This document shows positions 42,561 to 52,322 of a stretch of 64,000 bases of DNA, in pieces. The position numbers and the translations under genes are program-made. The notes beneath the pieces are model-generated. The model ran no database searches and was not told where the DNA came from. It saw only the letters and a list, made by a program, of their open reading frames with translations. The first letter of the stretch is position 1. Each line of letters begins with the position of its first letter. The stretch comes from an uncultured Eubacteriales bacterium (lineage in GTDB: Bacteria > Bacillota > Clostridia > Oscillospirales > Acutalibacteraceae), in the NCBI GenBank assembly GCA_934445035.1, contig CAKSDI010000003.1, positions 248,001 to 312,000 on the forward strand, read 5' to 3'.

Positions 42561-44906
42561 ATGAAAAATAGCGATATGCAGATAACCGGTCTTACAATGG
42601 ATCAGGTGATCGACAGGAAAAATAAAGGCCTTGTTAATACCGATACGACCGCCGCCGGAAAATCCGTAAAAGAAATCATCAGATCCAATACGCTGACTTA
42701 TTTCAACTTTATATTTATTATAATCACGGTGCTGTTATGCGCAGTCGGCTCGTTCAGAAATTTAACTTTTCTGCCGATAATCATAGGAAACACGCTTGTC
42801 GGTATTTTTCAGGAATTAAGAGCTAAAAAAACTCTCGATAAAATGAGTTTAATCAATTCCCCTCACGCAGAAGTTATAAGAGATTCTAAAAGGCAGAGGA
42901 TAAAATCGGGATCGCTCGTAAAAGGCGATTATGTGATTTTCTCCGCAGGCGATCAGATAGTGGCTGACGCGCGGATAGTAAAAGGCTCTGTAAATGTAAA
43001 CGAGGCGCTGCTGACAGGCGAAGAAGACGAAATAACGAAAAACTTCGGCGATACCCTGCTTTCAGGCAGCTTTATAGTTTCGGGAGAATGCATTGCCACA
43101 CTTGAAAAGGTAGGAAAAGAATCATATATTTCTAAGCTCACCGCAGAGGCAAAAGCCGTAAGTGAAAAAGAGCAGTCCGAAATGATCCGCTCGATAAATA
43201 AAATCGTTAAATGGATGGGAATTTTGCTTATTCCCATAGGCGGAATATTATTTTATCAAAGCTATTTTTTAAGTAAAGAAACCTTTGCGGACAGTATCGT
43301 ATCGATGGTGGCGGCAATTATCGGAATGATACCCGAGGGGCTTTATCTTTTAACCACCGTGGCGCTTGCTCTCGGAACGATCAGGCTCTCTAAGCGAAAA
43401 GTGCTTTTAAACGATATGAAGAGTATAGAAGCGCTCGCCAGAGTAGATGTGCTTTGCGTGGATAAAACCGGCACTATCACAGAGCCCACAATGGAAGTTA
43501 AAACCGTGGTTAGAATAAACGAGGAAAGCGAAGCGGACTTAAATAAGCTTTATGAATATATCGGCTCTTCCATTGATAACAACGCGACAATGCAGGCGCT
43601 TAAAAAATTCAAAGCGGAAAACTGCATGACGGCTGAGAATTTAAAAGCGGCTGTAAGCGTTACTCCTTTTTCATCTTCTTTAAAATACGGAACAGCCGTT
43701 TTTGAAGACGGCGAATATATCCTCGGCGCTCCCGAATTTGTGCTTAAGGACAAATTCAAAGAATATAAGGAGCTTGTGGAAAACTATTCTAAAAAAGGAT
43801 ATAGGGTACTAAGCTTTGCAGTTAACAAAGAAGACGATATCTCCCCTGTTTTATTTATAGTTTTATCGAATGCAATAAGAAAAGGCGCTGTTAAAACTTT
43901 CAGGTATTTTGCCGATCAGGGAGTAAAAATAAAAGTAATATCGGGTGATAATCCGCAGACTGTCAGCGAAACCGCAAGGCTCGCGGGAATCGAGGATTAC
44001 GATAAGTATATAGACGCTTCCTTGCTTGACACGAAAGAAGAGGTTGAAAAAGCCGCTCTCTTATACACGGTTTTCGGAAGAGTGACGCCGAAGCAAAAAC
44101 AAATGATAGTAAATGCCCTGCAAAACAGCGGCCGCACGGTTGCAATGACAGGCGACGGTGTAAACGATATTCTCGCTATGAAAGATGCCGATTGTGCCAT
44201 AGCTATGGCTTCGGGCAGCGAGGCGGTATCCCAGGCGGCACAGGTCGTGCTGCTTGATTCCGACTTTTCAAAAATGCCCGGAGTTGTTTTAGAGGGCAGA
44301 AGAGTCGTAAATAATATTCAAAGATCGGCAAGCTTATTCCTTGTAAAAAATATTTTTTCTGTTTTGCTTGCGATAATGGCTTCAATATTTATGTTTTCTT
44401 ATCCTTTGGAGCCTACGCACATTTCGCTTATCAGCGCTTTTACAATAGGTCTTCCCGGATTTTTGTTAGCGCTTGAAAGCAATAAAAGCAGAATTGAGGG
44501 CAATTTCCTTACAAATGTTCTTAAAAATGCTTTGCCCGCAGGTCTTACAGACGCGATAGTCGTAGGCTCACTTGCAATATTCAAAAAGGTATTCGGACTT
44601 CCTAAATCCGATGTTGCGACAGCTTCGACTCTTATTCTTGCAGTTGTGGGATTTATGATCTTAAGAAAGATCAGTATGCCGTTTAATAAATACAGACTTA
44701 CCGTTTTTCTTATAAACATTCTCGGCATAGTGCTGACATTTATAGTGATCCCCGACTTTTTCAATGTGGTTATGATACCGATAACAAGTATGCAGCTGAC
44801 TATTCTTTTCTCGTTTGCCGCAGAATCTATTTTCAGAATTCTTTCGTTTATTGTAGACGGAGGATTAAAGAAAAGGAAAAAACCTAAAAAGCGCGCAAAA
44901 AAATAA
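42561..44906 (+). CDS. cation-transporting P-type ATPase, CtpE-like
   Basis: A 781-residue ion pump. The phosphorylated Asp is Asp301 in CVDKTGT. The actuator loop reads TGEEDEI rather than the usual TGES, the hinge is MTGDGVNDILAMKDAD, and the ion-site helix has GMIPEGLYLL. The PEGL helix groups it with calcium and CtpE-type pumps and away from heavy-metal pumps (no CPC). The length, shorter than SERCA-type pumps, fits CtpE. I use ATG 42561; reading from 42510 would cross the promoter. Transported ion unknown; Ca2+ is the best guess from CtpE. It is a single-gene unit. Confidence 0.82.
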   Translation: MKNSDMQITGLTMDQVIDRKNKGLVNTDTTAAGKSVKEIIRSNTLTYFNFIFIIITVLLCAVGSFRNLTFLPIIIGNTLVGIFQELRAKKTLDKMSLINSPHAEVIRDSKRQRIKSGSLVKGDYVIFSAGDQIVADARIVKGSVNVNEALLTGEEDEITKNFGDTLLSGSFIVSGECIATLEKVGKESYISKLTAEAKAVSEKEQSEMIRSINKIVKWMGILLIPIGGILFYQSYFLSKETFADSIVSMVAAIIGMIPEGLYLLTTVALALGTIRLSKRKVLLNDMKSIEALARVDVLCVDKTGTITEPTMEVKTVVRINEESEADLNKLYEYIGSSIDNNATMQALKKFKAENCMTAENLKAAVSVTPFSSSLKYGTAVFEDGEYILGAPEFVLKDKFKEYKELVENYSKKGYRVLSFAVNKEDDISPVLFIVLSNAIRKGAVKTFRYFADQGVKIKVISGDNPQTVSETARLAGIEDYDKYIDASLLDTKEEVEKAALLYTVFGRVTPKQKQMIVNALQNSGRTVAMTGDGVNDILAMKDADCAIAMASGSEAVSQAAQVVLLDSDFSKMPGVVLEGRRVVNNIQRSASLFLVKNIFSVLLAIMASIFMFSYPLEPTHISLISAFTIGLPGFLLALESNKSRIEGNFLTNVLKNALPAGLTDAIVVGSLAIFKKVFGLPKSDVATASTLILAVVGFMILRKISMPFNKYRLTVFLINILGIVLTFIVIPDFFNVVMIPITSMQLTILFSFAAESIFRILSFIVDGGLKKRKKPKKRAKK

Positions 44907-44911
44907 ATAAT

Positions 44912-44954
44912 AAAAACATAGCGTTTCAGCAAAAAACTGAAACGCTATGTTTTT
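44912..44954. terminator. bidirectional terminator between P-type ATPase and LysR genes
   Basis: Perfect 18-bp stem (44912-44929 with 44937-44954), outer part A/T-rich so that it supplies a T-run in either direction, closing a CAAAAAA loop. Confidence 0.9.
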
Positions 44955-44955
44955 A

Positions 44956-45825
44956 TTATGTTCGAAAAGAAAGATAATCAATAAACTTTTCTACCGCCGG
45001 CGAAATGTGTTTTTTACTTTTCATAGCAAGACCTATCGAGCGGTAATAAGGTTTTTTAAGAGATCGTATTTCGACCTTATATGGTATTTTCTTAAGGATC
45101 ATATCCGGCAGGATACTAACACCCATTCCATTTTCAACCATTGCCATTATTGCAAAGTCCTCCCAGGTTGTAAAACGGATATCCGGCTGCACATTCGAGC
45201 GCTCCAAAAGATCAGAAACTTCTGTTTTTCCTCCATGCTCCAACAGCAAAAACGGCAAACCGCTTAAATCTTCAACAGCTACTTCCTCTTTTTCTGCAAG
45301 GAAATGCCCTACGGGAAGCACAACTTTATATTCATCGCGATTTAACAAAATCGTATCAAACTTTGCAAGAGTCGGCAGGCGGAGAAATCCGCAGTCTACT
45401 CGACCGTCGTCTATCCATTTTTCCACTTCCGAATAGTCGCCGAGCAATATTTCATATTCAATTCCCGGATAGTCCTTTTGCAAAGCGGCAAAAATATTCG
45501 GCAGCCAGTTTATCGCTACACTTGCAAAAGTGCCGATTCGGATAACACCGCTTTCAATACCATTGATTTTATTTATCTGTCCCTCTAATTCGTGATGATC
45601 ATTTAAAATTTTACGCACAAACGGCAGGACCTGTTTTCCGGAAGAAGTCAGGCAAGCACCGTTTTTTCCGCGTTCAAGCAATATCATTCCCCATTCGGTT
45701 TCTAAGTCGGCAATCATTTTGCTGATAGATGACTGCGTATAATCAAGCTCCTGAGCCGCACGGGTAAAGCTGCCTTTTTCCACTGTTTTAACAAATGCAA
45801 TATATTTTAAAAAAGGATTATCCAT
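44956..45825 (-). CDS. LysR-family transcriptional regulator
   Basis: A 289-residue regulator with an N-terminal winged helix-turn-helix (KGSFTRAAQELDYTQSSISKMI, about 17-38, with the second helix recognisable) and a LysR substrate-binding domain from about residue 90. It is divergent from a MATE efflux gene with 107 bases between, the classic arrangement for LysR control of its neighbour. The effector is unknown. Confidence 0.9.
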   Translation of the reverse strand: MDNPFLKYIAFVKTVEKGSFTRAAQELDYTQSSISKMIADLETEWGMILLERGKNGACLTSSGKQVLPFVRKILNDHHELEGQINKINGIESGVIRIGTFASVAINWLPNIFAALQKDYPGIEYEILLGDYSEVEKWIDDGRVDCGFLRLPTLAKFDTILLNRDEYKVVLPVGHFLAEKEEVAVEDLSGLPFLLLEHGGKTEVSDLLERSNVQPDIRFTTWEDFAIMAMVENGMGVSILPDMILKKIPYKVEIRSLKKPYYRSIGLAMKSKKHISPAVEKFIDYLSFRT

Positions 45826-45932
45826 AATTTATCAATTCCATTCTTCGATATAATACATCTAAATTATTCTCTTTTTATATCATAGCTCATTATGTATAAT
45901 AATTCAAGAGATATTTAAAGGATGTGCTATGA

Positions 45933-47270
45933 TTGAAAGATTTAAAAATCGATATGCTGCACGGTCCGCTTTTAGGAAAACTGCTTCTTTTTACTTTACC
46001 GATAGCGTTAAGCAGTATGATCCAGCAGTTATTCAATGCTGCGGATACCGCAGTTGTAGGATATTTCGGAAGTGAAAGCGCACTTGCGGCGGTGGGAACA
46101 AACACTGAGATAATCGCACTGATCGTCACGGTTTCTTCCGGATTGTCACTTGGAGTAAATATTCTTATTGCAAACCATATCGGGCAAAACGAAACATCAA
46201 AAATACCTGACGCGGTTCAATCATCTATGCTTTTAGCGTGTTTTATCGGAATAATCGGTCTTGTTATAGGTCAACTCGCCGCCGTTCCGCTGCTTAAGCT
46301 TATTCAAACACCGAGAAGTATACTTAATTCGGCAAAGCTTTATTTGCGGCTATATATGCTCGGCTACCCGTTTTTACTTTTATATGATTTCGGAGCTTCC
46401 GTGCTTAGAGCGCGCGGCGACAGCCGCTATCCTTTTTCAGCGTTGATGATTTCGGGAATTGCAAATATCGGATTGAACCTGCTATTTGTGATAGTATTTC
46501 GTTTGGGAGTTGCAGGAGTCGCGGTCGCAACGGATATTTCAAATCTTTTATCGTCAATTTTGGTTTTGCGACGGCTGAAAAGTGAAAAAATTTTTTGCTT
46601 TTCAGTAAAAAAGCCAATGTTTTCTCTGCGTATTGCCCGAAATGTCCTTAAATGCGGTATTCCGTCAGCTGTGCAGGGCGCCGTTTTTTGCTTTGCAAAT
46701 ATTTTTGTTCAGGCATCTATCAACCTTTTCGGAGAAACTGCGATTGCCGGCAGCACCATAGCAATGAATTTTGAATATTTTACTTATTACATAATCACGG
46801 CTTTCGGTCAGACTGCTACAACATTCACAAGCCAAAACTATTCCGCCGGCAAGCTTGACCGTTGCGGGCGGATATTGCGGCTTATCCTTTTATTATCGTT
46901 TGTGTGCAGTTCAGTCCCGATTTTTATTATAGTTTTGTTTCGCAATATGTTCTGCGGTATCTTTACGGCGGAAGCCGCTGTCATCAAAAGTGCCGAAATA
47001 CGAATCCTCTGCATTTTGCTGTTTGAGCCTTTGTGCAATTTATATGAAATTCCCGCAGGAGTTCTGCGCGGCAGCGGACACACGCTTTATCCCGCTGTAA
47101 GCACTGTTATCGGCACCTGTGCGTTTCGCATAATATGGATATGCACTGTATTTAAAAATACCGCCTCAATCACTGCGCTCTATTATGCTTTTCCCCTTTC
47201 GTGGATTTTTACTATTCTGCTTATTAATATAGGGTATTTAATTATCAAGCCACTAAAGAACAAATTATAA
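45933..47270 (+). CDS. MATE-family multidrug efflux transporter
   Basis: A 445-residue membrane protein with twelve predicted helices. The N-terminal LPIALSSMIQQLFNAADTAVVG and the internal repeat segments around residues 30-60 and 250-290 match MATE exporters of the DinF/NorM-like bacterial group. I use TTG 45933, eight to nine bases after AAAGGATG; the ATG at 45929 is in another frame. It probably exports cationic drugs or metabolites using a Na+ or H+ gradient, under control of the divergent LysR protein. Confidence 0.9.
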   Translation: MKDLKIDMLHGPLLGKLLLFTLPIALSSMIQQLFNAADTAVVGYFGSESALAAVGTNTEIIALIVTVSSGLSLGVNILIANHIGQNETSKIPDAVQSSMLLACFIGIIGLVIGQLAAVPLLKLIQTPRSILNSAKLYLRLYMLGYPFLLLYDFGASVLRARGDSRYPFSALMISGIANIGLNLLFVIVFRLGVAGVAVATDISNLLSSILVLRRLKSEKIFCFSVKKPMFSLRIARNVLKCGIPSAVQGAVFCFANIFVQASINLFGETAIAGSTIAMNFEYFTYYIITAFGQTATTFTSQNYSAGKLDRCGRILRLILLLSFVCSSVPIFIIVLFRNMFCGIFTAEAAVIKSAEIRILCILLFEPLCNLYEIPAGVLRGSGHTLYPAVSTVIGTCAFRIIWICTVFKNTASITALYYAFPLSWIFTILLINIGYLIIKPLKNKL

Positions 47271-47275
47271 AAAAC

Positions 47276-47308
47276 GCACCTCTAAAAGTATCTTACTTTT
47301 AGGGGTGC
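47276..47308. terminator. terminator between MATE and atpC genes
   Basis: Hairpin GCACC-T-CTAAAAGTA with TACTTTTAG-G-GGTGC, a 14-bp stem with one mismatch, loop TCT. T-rich on both sides. Confidence 0.85.
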
Positions 47309-47316
47309 TTTAATTT

Positions 47317-47730
47317 TTATTCCGAATTTGCGCTTCCTTTAACTCTGAGCCTTGCAATATTTCTTGCAAGCATAAGCTGAGTGGATTTATATTCTCTGTA
47401 GCTCTGTTTTTGAAGCATAGCTTCTTTAGCCTCATCGGCCGATATTTTCGCCCTTATTTCATCTATCTGATCGGGTCTTTCGGCAGAATCCGTGAGCACT
47501 AAGATCTCGCCGTTTTCAATTTTGCAGAGTCCTGCGGAAACAGCGGCTATCTCATCGCTTGAACCGGGTTTTCTGTAAGTAAGAGTTCCGGGGACTAGAG
47601 CGGTTATAGTATTGCTGTGGTCGGCAAGAATTCCGTACTGCCCGGAGGAAGTGGGAATTATCAGCGACTCACATTCGCCGTCATAAAAAGTTTTATCCGC
47701 GGCAAGAATATGAACTTTAAAACTTTTCAT
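47317..47730 (-). CDS. atpC: ATP synthase epsilon subunit
   Basis: F1 central-stalk subunit, 137 residues. The N-terminal beta-sandwich includes LIIPTSSGQYGILADHSNTI (about 25-44) and the C-terminal part is a helical hairpin with DEIRAKISADEAKEA. Last gene of the atp operon, five bases after atpD, followed by a terminator. The C-terminal helices can inhibit ATP hydrolysis in related enzymes. Confidence 0.95.
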   Translation of the reverse strand: MKSFKVHILAADKTFYDGECESLIIPTSSGQYGILADHSNTITALVPGTLTYRKPGSSDEIAAVSAGLCKIENGEILVLTDSAERPDQIDEIRAKISADEAKEAMLQKQSYREYKSTQLMLARNIARLRVKGSANSE

Positions 47731-47735
47731 TTCAA

Positions 47736-49133
47736 TTATTCCTTTTCAAGCTCTTTTGCCTTTTTAATAACATCTTCGAATGTGCCGACATTATAAAAAG
47801 CCGCTTCCGGATAAATATCCGCTTCTCCGCTCAAAATCGCTTTAAAGCCCTTAACAGTTTCGCTTACGGGAACATAAACGCCTTTAATACCTGTAAACTT
47901 TTCGGCAACGCTCATAGGCTGAGATAAAAATCTCTGCATTTTTCTCGCTCTTGTAACAGTTATTTTATCTTCTTCTGAAAGTTCGTCAATACCCAAAATA
48001 GCGATAATATCCTGAAGTTCGTTATATTTCTGCAAGGTCTCCTGGACTTTTCTTGCGACTTCGTAATGCTCTGAGCCTACTATATCTTCTTCAAGAATTC
48101 TCGAAGTACTTGAAAGCGGATCGACAGCCGGATAAATTCCCTGCTCGGCTATTTTTCTGCTTAATACCGTGGTAGCGTCAAGATGAGTGAAAGTTGTGGC
48201 AGGGGCAGGATCGGTAAGGTCGTCAGCAGGGACATATACCGCCTGAACGGAAGTAACGGAGCCGCTTTTAGTGGAAGTTATCCTTTCCTGCAAAGCTCCC
48301 ATTTCGTCTGCAAGGGTGGGCTGATATCCGACTGCCGACGGCATTCTGCCGAGCAATGTGGATACCTCGCTTCCTGCCTGAACAAATCTGAAAATATTAT
48401 CGATAAAGAGCAAAACATCCTTATTCTGCTCTTCGCGGAAATACTCCGCCATAGTAAGACCCGAGAGAGCGACTCTCATTCTTACCCCGGGCGCTTCGTT
48501 CATCTGTCCGAACACAAGCGCTGTTTTATCAGAAACTCCGCTTTCTTTCATTTCATAAAAAAGGTCGTTACCCTCGCGGCTTCTTTCTCCGACTCCCGTG
48601 AAAACGGAATAACCGCCGTGTTTTACCGCCACATTATGAATAAGCTCCTGAATAAGCACGGTCTTTCCTACTCCCGCGCCTCCGAAAAGACCTATTTTTC
48701 CGCCTTTCGGATAAGGCTCTAAAAGGTCGATAACTTTAATTCCCGTTTCAAGAATTTCAGCCGCAGGCTTTTGCTCATCGAAACCGGGAGCCTTTCTGTG
48801 TATCTCCCATTTGAGAACGCTTTTATCAAGCTCTTCGCCGCCGTCGATAGGCTCGCCCAAAACATTGAACATACGCCCCAAAGTCGCGTCGCCCACAGGC
48901 ACGGAAATTCCGTGGCCTAAAGCGGTGACTTCCATACCTCTGGCAAGACCTTCGCTTGCTCCTAAAAGGATACATCTGACAGTATCGTTGCCGATATGAG
49001 AAGCTACCTCCATTATTCTTTTTTCATCATCCAGCTCAACGCTTAAAGCTTCCTTGATTTTCGGAAGTTCTCTGTGAGGAAACCTGCAATCGATAACAGG
49101 TCCGGATATTTCCGATATTCTTCCCTTTATCAC
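47736..49133 (-). CDS. atpD: ATP synthase beta subunit
   Basis: Catalytic F1 subunit, 465 residues. Walker A is GGAGVGKTV (about 150-158), with the catalytic Glu in GERSREGND and the DELSEED-type motif as IDELSEEDK (about 381-389). The GRMPSAVGYQPTLADEMG segment is diagnostic. The start overlaps atpG by four bases. Confidence 0.97.
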   Translation of the reverse strand: MIKGRISEISGPVIDCRFPHRELPKIKEALSVELDDEKRIMEVASHIGNDTVRCILLGASEGLARGMEVTALGHGISVPVGDATLGRMFNVLGEPIDGGEELDKSVLKWEIHRKAPGFDEQKPAAEILETGIKVIDLLEPYPKGGKIGLFGGAGVGKTVLIQELIHNVAVKHGGYSVFTGVGERSREGNDLFYEMKESGVSDKTALVFGQMNEAPGVRMRVALSGLTMAEYFREEQNKDVLLFIDNIFRFVQAGSEVSTLLGRMPSAVGYQPTLADEMGALQERITSTKSGSVTSVQAVYVPADDLTDPAPATTFTHLDATTVLSRKIAEQGIYPAVDPLSSTSRILEEDIVGSEHYEVARKVQETLQKYNELQDIIAILGIDELSEEDKITVTRARKMQRFLSQPMSVAEKFTGIKGVYVPVSETVKGFKAILSGEADIYPEAAFYNVGTFEDVIKKAKELEKE

Positions 49134-50050
49134 TGAAGATCCGCCTTTCTGCCGATATTTTTCATTTTACTTTTTTTCTGCGCTTTGGCTCCTGAGGAAA
49201 CCTCGGTTATTTCCTGCGTTATAGTTGCCTGCCTAAGACGGTTATACTCAACCGAAAGGTCGTTTAAAATTTCCTGTGCGTTTTGATTTGCGGAATTCAT
49301 CGCATTCATTCTTGAGCTTTGCTCGGAGCAAAAGCTGTCTATCAAAGCGCTGTAAATATACCCTGAAATATAGCTTGGTATTATATTATCGAGAACATCA
49401 TTTACACTCGGAGAAAATTCAAACGGATTTTCACCCGAAATATTTTCTCCCGATGAAGAAAATGTGTTTTTATGAAAAGGCAGAAGCCTGAAATTTATAA
49501 CGCTTTCGAACATTCCGTTTTTTATATCCGTATAAATAACATAAATTTTCTGAGCCTCGCCCTTATCGTAAAGGTTGAGCAAAACCTGCGTTATTTCCCT
49601 CGCTCTTTGCATTGTCGGATTTTGAGCGGTGTAAATAAAGCTCTGCTCAATAGGAATATTTCTATGCTCAAAATATCTTCTGCCATATTCTCCTACGACA
49701 AAAAGCTTGGTATCCCTATGCTCATTTAAAAGCCTTTCCGCCTCTTTGATAACATTTTGGTTATACATTCCGGCAAGGCCTTTATCGGCTGTTATAACCA
49801 AAGCGGCATAAGGGCCGTTAAGCTCAGGCATTCCCTCTTCGGGGTAAAAATACTTACTGTCAACCGTTTTCACATTTCTGAAAATTCGCTTGATCTCGGT
49901 TTGAAGTTCGTTAAAATAAGGCCTGGTTCTGTCAAGATCTGCCTTGGCTTTCCGCATTTTAGTCGAAGCGATAAGATACATAGCATTAGTTATTTTCTGC
50001 GTATCTTTAACGCTTTTAATATGGCTTTTTATTTCCTTTGCGTTTGCCAT
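49130..50050 (-). CDS. atpG: ATP synthase gamma subunit
   Basis: Rotor shaft of F1, 306 residues. The N-terminal helix (KEIKSHIKSVKDTQKITNAM) and the C-terminal helix (NAQEILNDLSVEYNRLRQA followed by ITQEITEV) are the conserved coiled-coil parts. The middle is more divergent. It lies 17 bases after atpA. Confidence 0.95.
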   Translation of the reverse strand: MANAKEIKSHIKSVKDTQKITNAMYLIASTKMRKAKADLDRTRPYFNELQTEIKRIFRNVKTVDSKYFYPEEGMPELNGPYAALVITADKGLAGMYNQNVIKEAERLLNEHRDTKLFVVGEYGRRYFEHRNIPIEQSFIYTAQNPTMQRAREITQVLLNLYDKGEAQKIYVIYTDIKNGMFESVINFRLLPFHKNTFSSSGENISGENPFEFSPSVNDVLDNIIPSYISGYIYSALIDSFCSEQSSRMNAMNSANQNAQEILNDLSVEYNRLRQATITQEITEVSSGAKAQKKSKMKNIGRKADLQ

Positions 50051-50067
50051 GTATCTTCACCGCCTTT

Positions 50068-51831
50068 TTATGATTTTTTAAGGAACTCTTTTGCCTTATT
50101 TGCTATCAGTTTTGTATCGTCGTCCGAAAGCTCGCCTGTTTCGTCTATCTTTTCGCAAAGGCTTAACTGCGTGCTTTCAAAATACTTGATAAGCTTATCC
50201 GCATAATCCGGGACCTCTTTTACAGGCACATCGGAAAATGCTTTTGAAAGTGCGGAAACAAGCAAAATCACCTGCTGGTGCTCCTTGTAAGGATGATACT
50301 GCTTTTGCTTTAGAAGCTGCATAAGGTCTTCGCCGTAATGAAGCTGTCTTTTAGTAGTTTCGTCAAGATCGCTCGAAAACTGCATAAAGACTTCCATTTC
50401 CCTATACTGTGCAAGATCAAGTCTGATAGCGCCGGTCGCTTTTTTCATAGCCTTTGTCTGAGCGGCGCCGCCGACTCTGGAAACGGAAAGTCCGACATTT
50501 ACAGCCGGTCTTTGACCCGCAAAGAAAAGGTCGCTTTCAAGGAATATCTGACCGTCGGTTATAGAAATAATATTCGTAGGAATATAAGCGGAAACATCTC
50601 CTGCCTGGGTTTCTACGATAGGCAGAGCAGTCATACTGCCTCCGCCCAAATTATCGCTTAAATGCGCCGATCTTTCAAGAAGTCTTGAATGGAGATAGAA
50701 TACATCTCCGGGATATGCTTCTCGTCCGGGAGAGCGCTCAAGCAAAAGGCTTAAAGTCCTGTAAGCTATGGCGTGCTTAGAAAGGTCGTCATAAACGATA
50801 AGGACATCTTTTCCGTTTTCCATAAAATATTCTGCAATAGCGCAGCCCGAATAAGGCGCAATATACTGCTTAGGCGCGGAATCGCTTGCGGAAGCGTTTA
50901 CTATAACCGTGTAATTAAGAGCGCCTTTGGATTTTAAAACCTCTGCAAGCTGAGCCACGGAAGAAGCTTTCTGCCCGATAGCTACATATACGCAAACGAC
51001 ATTTTTATCTTTCTGATTAAGAATGGTATCTAAGGCTATCGCCGTTTTACCCGTCTGCCTGTCGCCGATAATTAACTCTCTTTGGCCTCTGCCGATAGGA
51101 AACATAGAATCTATCGCGAGAAGTCCTGTTTCAAGAGGTTTGTTTACAGGCTGCCTGTCTATAATTCCGGGCGCCTTTTTCTCAATAGGATAGTAACCGT
51201 CTTCAAAAATAGGACCTTTACCGTCGATAGGCTCTCCTAAAGCGTCAACGATTCTTCCGAGCATTTTTTTGCCCACCGGAACGCCGGCTGTTTTAAAGCT
51301 TCTTTTAACTAAGCTGTCCTCGGTTATTTCCTCTTCGTCGCCGAAAATAACGCAGCCTACGCTGTCCTCTTTAAGGTCAAGCACCATTCCTTTTATTCCG
51401 TGCTCGAATATAAGTATTTCGCCGTACTTTACATTTTCAAGACCGCTTACCGTGGCAATTCCGTCGCCGACGGTAAGAACAGAGCCTATCTCTTCGCTTT
51501 CGGCTGCAGGCTTGAAGCTTTCGGCGGTTTCTTTTATCAAAGGAATTATTTTATCCTGATTTTTTATGGCGGCAAATATCTTTTCTTTAAGCTGTCTGCC
51601 TATTCCGGCAGGGCTCCAATCGATAATTTCATCCGGGACAAACTCCCCTGATCTTTTGCATATCTCGATCACAAAACCGTCTTTATAATTCTCATCCTTT
51701 AAAAAAGAAAGCTCGGATAAAGAACCGTATTTTCCTTCTAAGAAGGCTTTTAAATCCTCGGTTTGCTTAGTTTCGGGCTCTTTATAATATCTTATTCTTG
51801 CCCTAACAGATAGATTTGTCAAAATCATCAC
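50068..51831 (-). CDS. atpA: ATP synthase alpha subunit with delta-like N-terminal extension
   Basis: Regulatory nucleotide-binding F1 subunit, 587 residues against a usual ~505. Walker A is GDRQTGKTA. The normal alpha start (SVLTVGDGIATVSGL) begins only at about residue 117. The ~85 residues before it include DLKAFLEGKYG, KDGFVIEIC and DWSPAGIGRQLKEK, which resemble the C-terminal domain of the delta subunit. No separate atpH gene lies between atpF and atpA, where it normally is. The ATG overlaps the atpF stop (ATGA), so the extension is genuinely translated. This suggests a partial delta-alpha fusion, with the delta N-terminal helical domain lost or encoded elsewhere. Confidence 0.93.
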   Translation of the reverse strand: MMILTNLSVRARIRYYKEPETKQTEDLKAFLEGKYGSLSELSFLKDENYKDGFVIEICKRSGEFVPDEIIDWSPAGIGRQLKEKIFAAIKNQDKIIPLIKETAESFKPAAESEEIGSVLTVGDGIATVSGLENVKYGEILIFEHGIKGMVLDLKEDSVGCVIFGDEEEITEDSLVKRSFKTAGVPVGKKMLGRIVDALGEPIDGKGPIFEDGYYPIEKKAPGIIDRQPVNKPLETGLLAIDSMFPIGRGQRELIIGDRQTGKTAIALDTILNQKDKNVVCVYVAIGQKASSVAQLAEVLKSKGALNYTVIVNASASDSAPKQYIAPYSGCAIAEYFMENGKDVLIVYDDLSKHAIAYRTLSLLLERSPGREAYPGDVFYLHSRLLERSAHLSDNLGGGSMTALPIVETQAGDVSAYIPTNIISITDGQIFLESDLFFAGQRPAVNVGLSVSRVGGAAQTKAMKKATGAIRLDLAQYREMEVFMQFSSDLDETTKRQLHYGEDLMQLLKQKQYHPYKEHQQVILLVSALSKAFSDVPVKEVPDYADKLIKYFESTQLSLCEKIDETGELSDDDTKLIANKAKEFLKKS

Positions 51832-52307
51832 TCTTTTCCGGCGGTTTTCAAAAAGTCGTCAATAGCGTCGCCGCTTTTTGCCGAAACCGCTTCATCAATA
51901 GCGTCGGAAACGATCTTTTCGATCTCGGCGTTAGCCTCGTTTAATATCTTTTCCTTTTCTTCCATTGCTTCCGATTTTGCGGATTCGATTATCTTCTGCC
52001 TTTGAGCCTCAGCTTTTAAAAGCTCTGCTTCGGCAGATTTTTTGGCACTGTCTGCCGCCTCTGATTTGATTTTTTCAGCCTCTTCTTGCGCAAGCTCAAG
52101 CTTTTTTAAATACTCGGCTTCCTTTTCATCGGCGCTTTTAAGTTTATCTGCGGCGTCCTCATCCATTTTTTTATAATACTCTGTTCTCTTATCCATAAAT
52201 TTCTTTACGGGTTTATACAGCAAAAACCAAAGTCCGCCTGCGAGTATTATAAAATTGAAAATATGGAGCAATATCTGCTGCCAATCAATATTTAAAGGGA
52301 TACTCAT
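51828..52307 (-). CDS. atpF: ATP synthase b subunit
   Basis: Peripheral stalk of 159 residues: one membrane helix (about 13-30), then a long charged coiled coil rich in Glu, Ala and Lys. WFLLYKPVKKFMDKR is the typical junction. It follows atpE after 15 bases and overlaps the atpA start by four. In most operons atpH would come next; here it is missing. Confidence 0.92.
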   Translation of the reverse strand: MSIPLNIDWQQILLHIFNFIILAGGLWFLLYKPVKKFMDKRTEYYKKMDEDAADKLKSADEKEAEYLKKLELAQEEAEKIKSEAADSAKKSAEAELLKAEAQRQKIIESAKSEAMEEKEKILNEANAEIEKIVSDAIDEAVSAKSGDAIDDFLKTAGKE

Positions 52308-52322
52308 TTTTTCTCCCCCTCT

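Noticed and set aside
44399..44932. Minus-strand open frame of 177 codons
   Set aside because: Antisense to the P-type ATPase 3' end, and crosses the bidirectional terminator; no family features.
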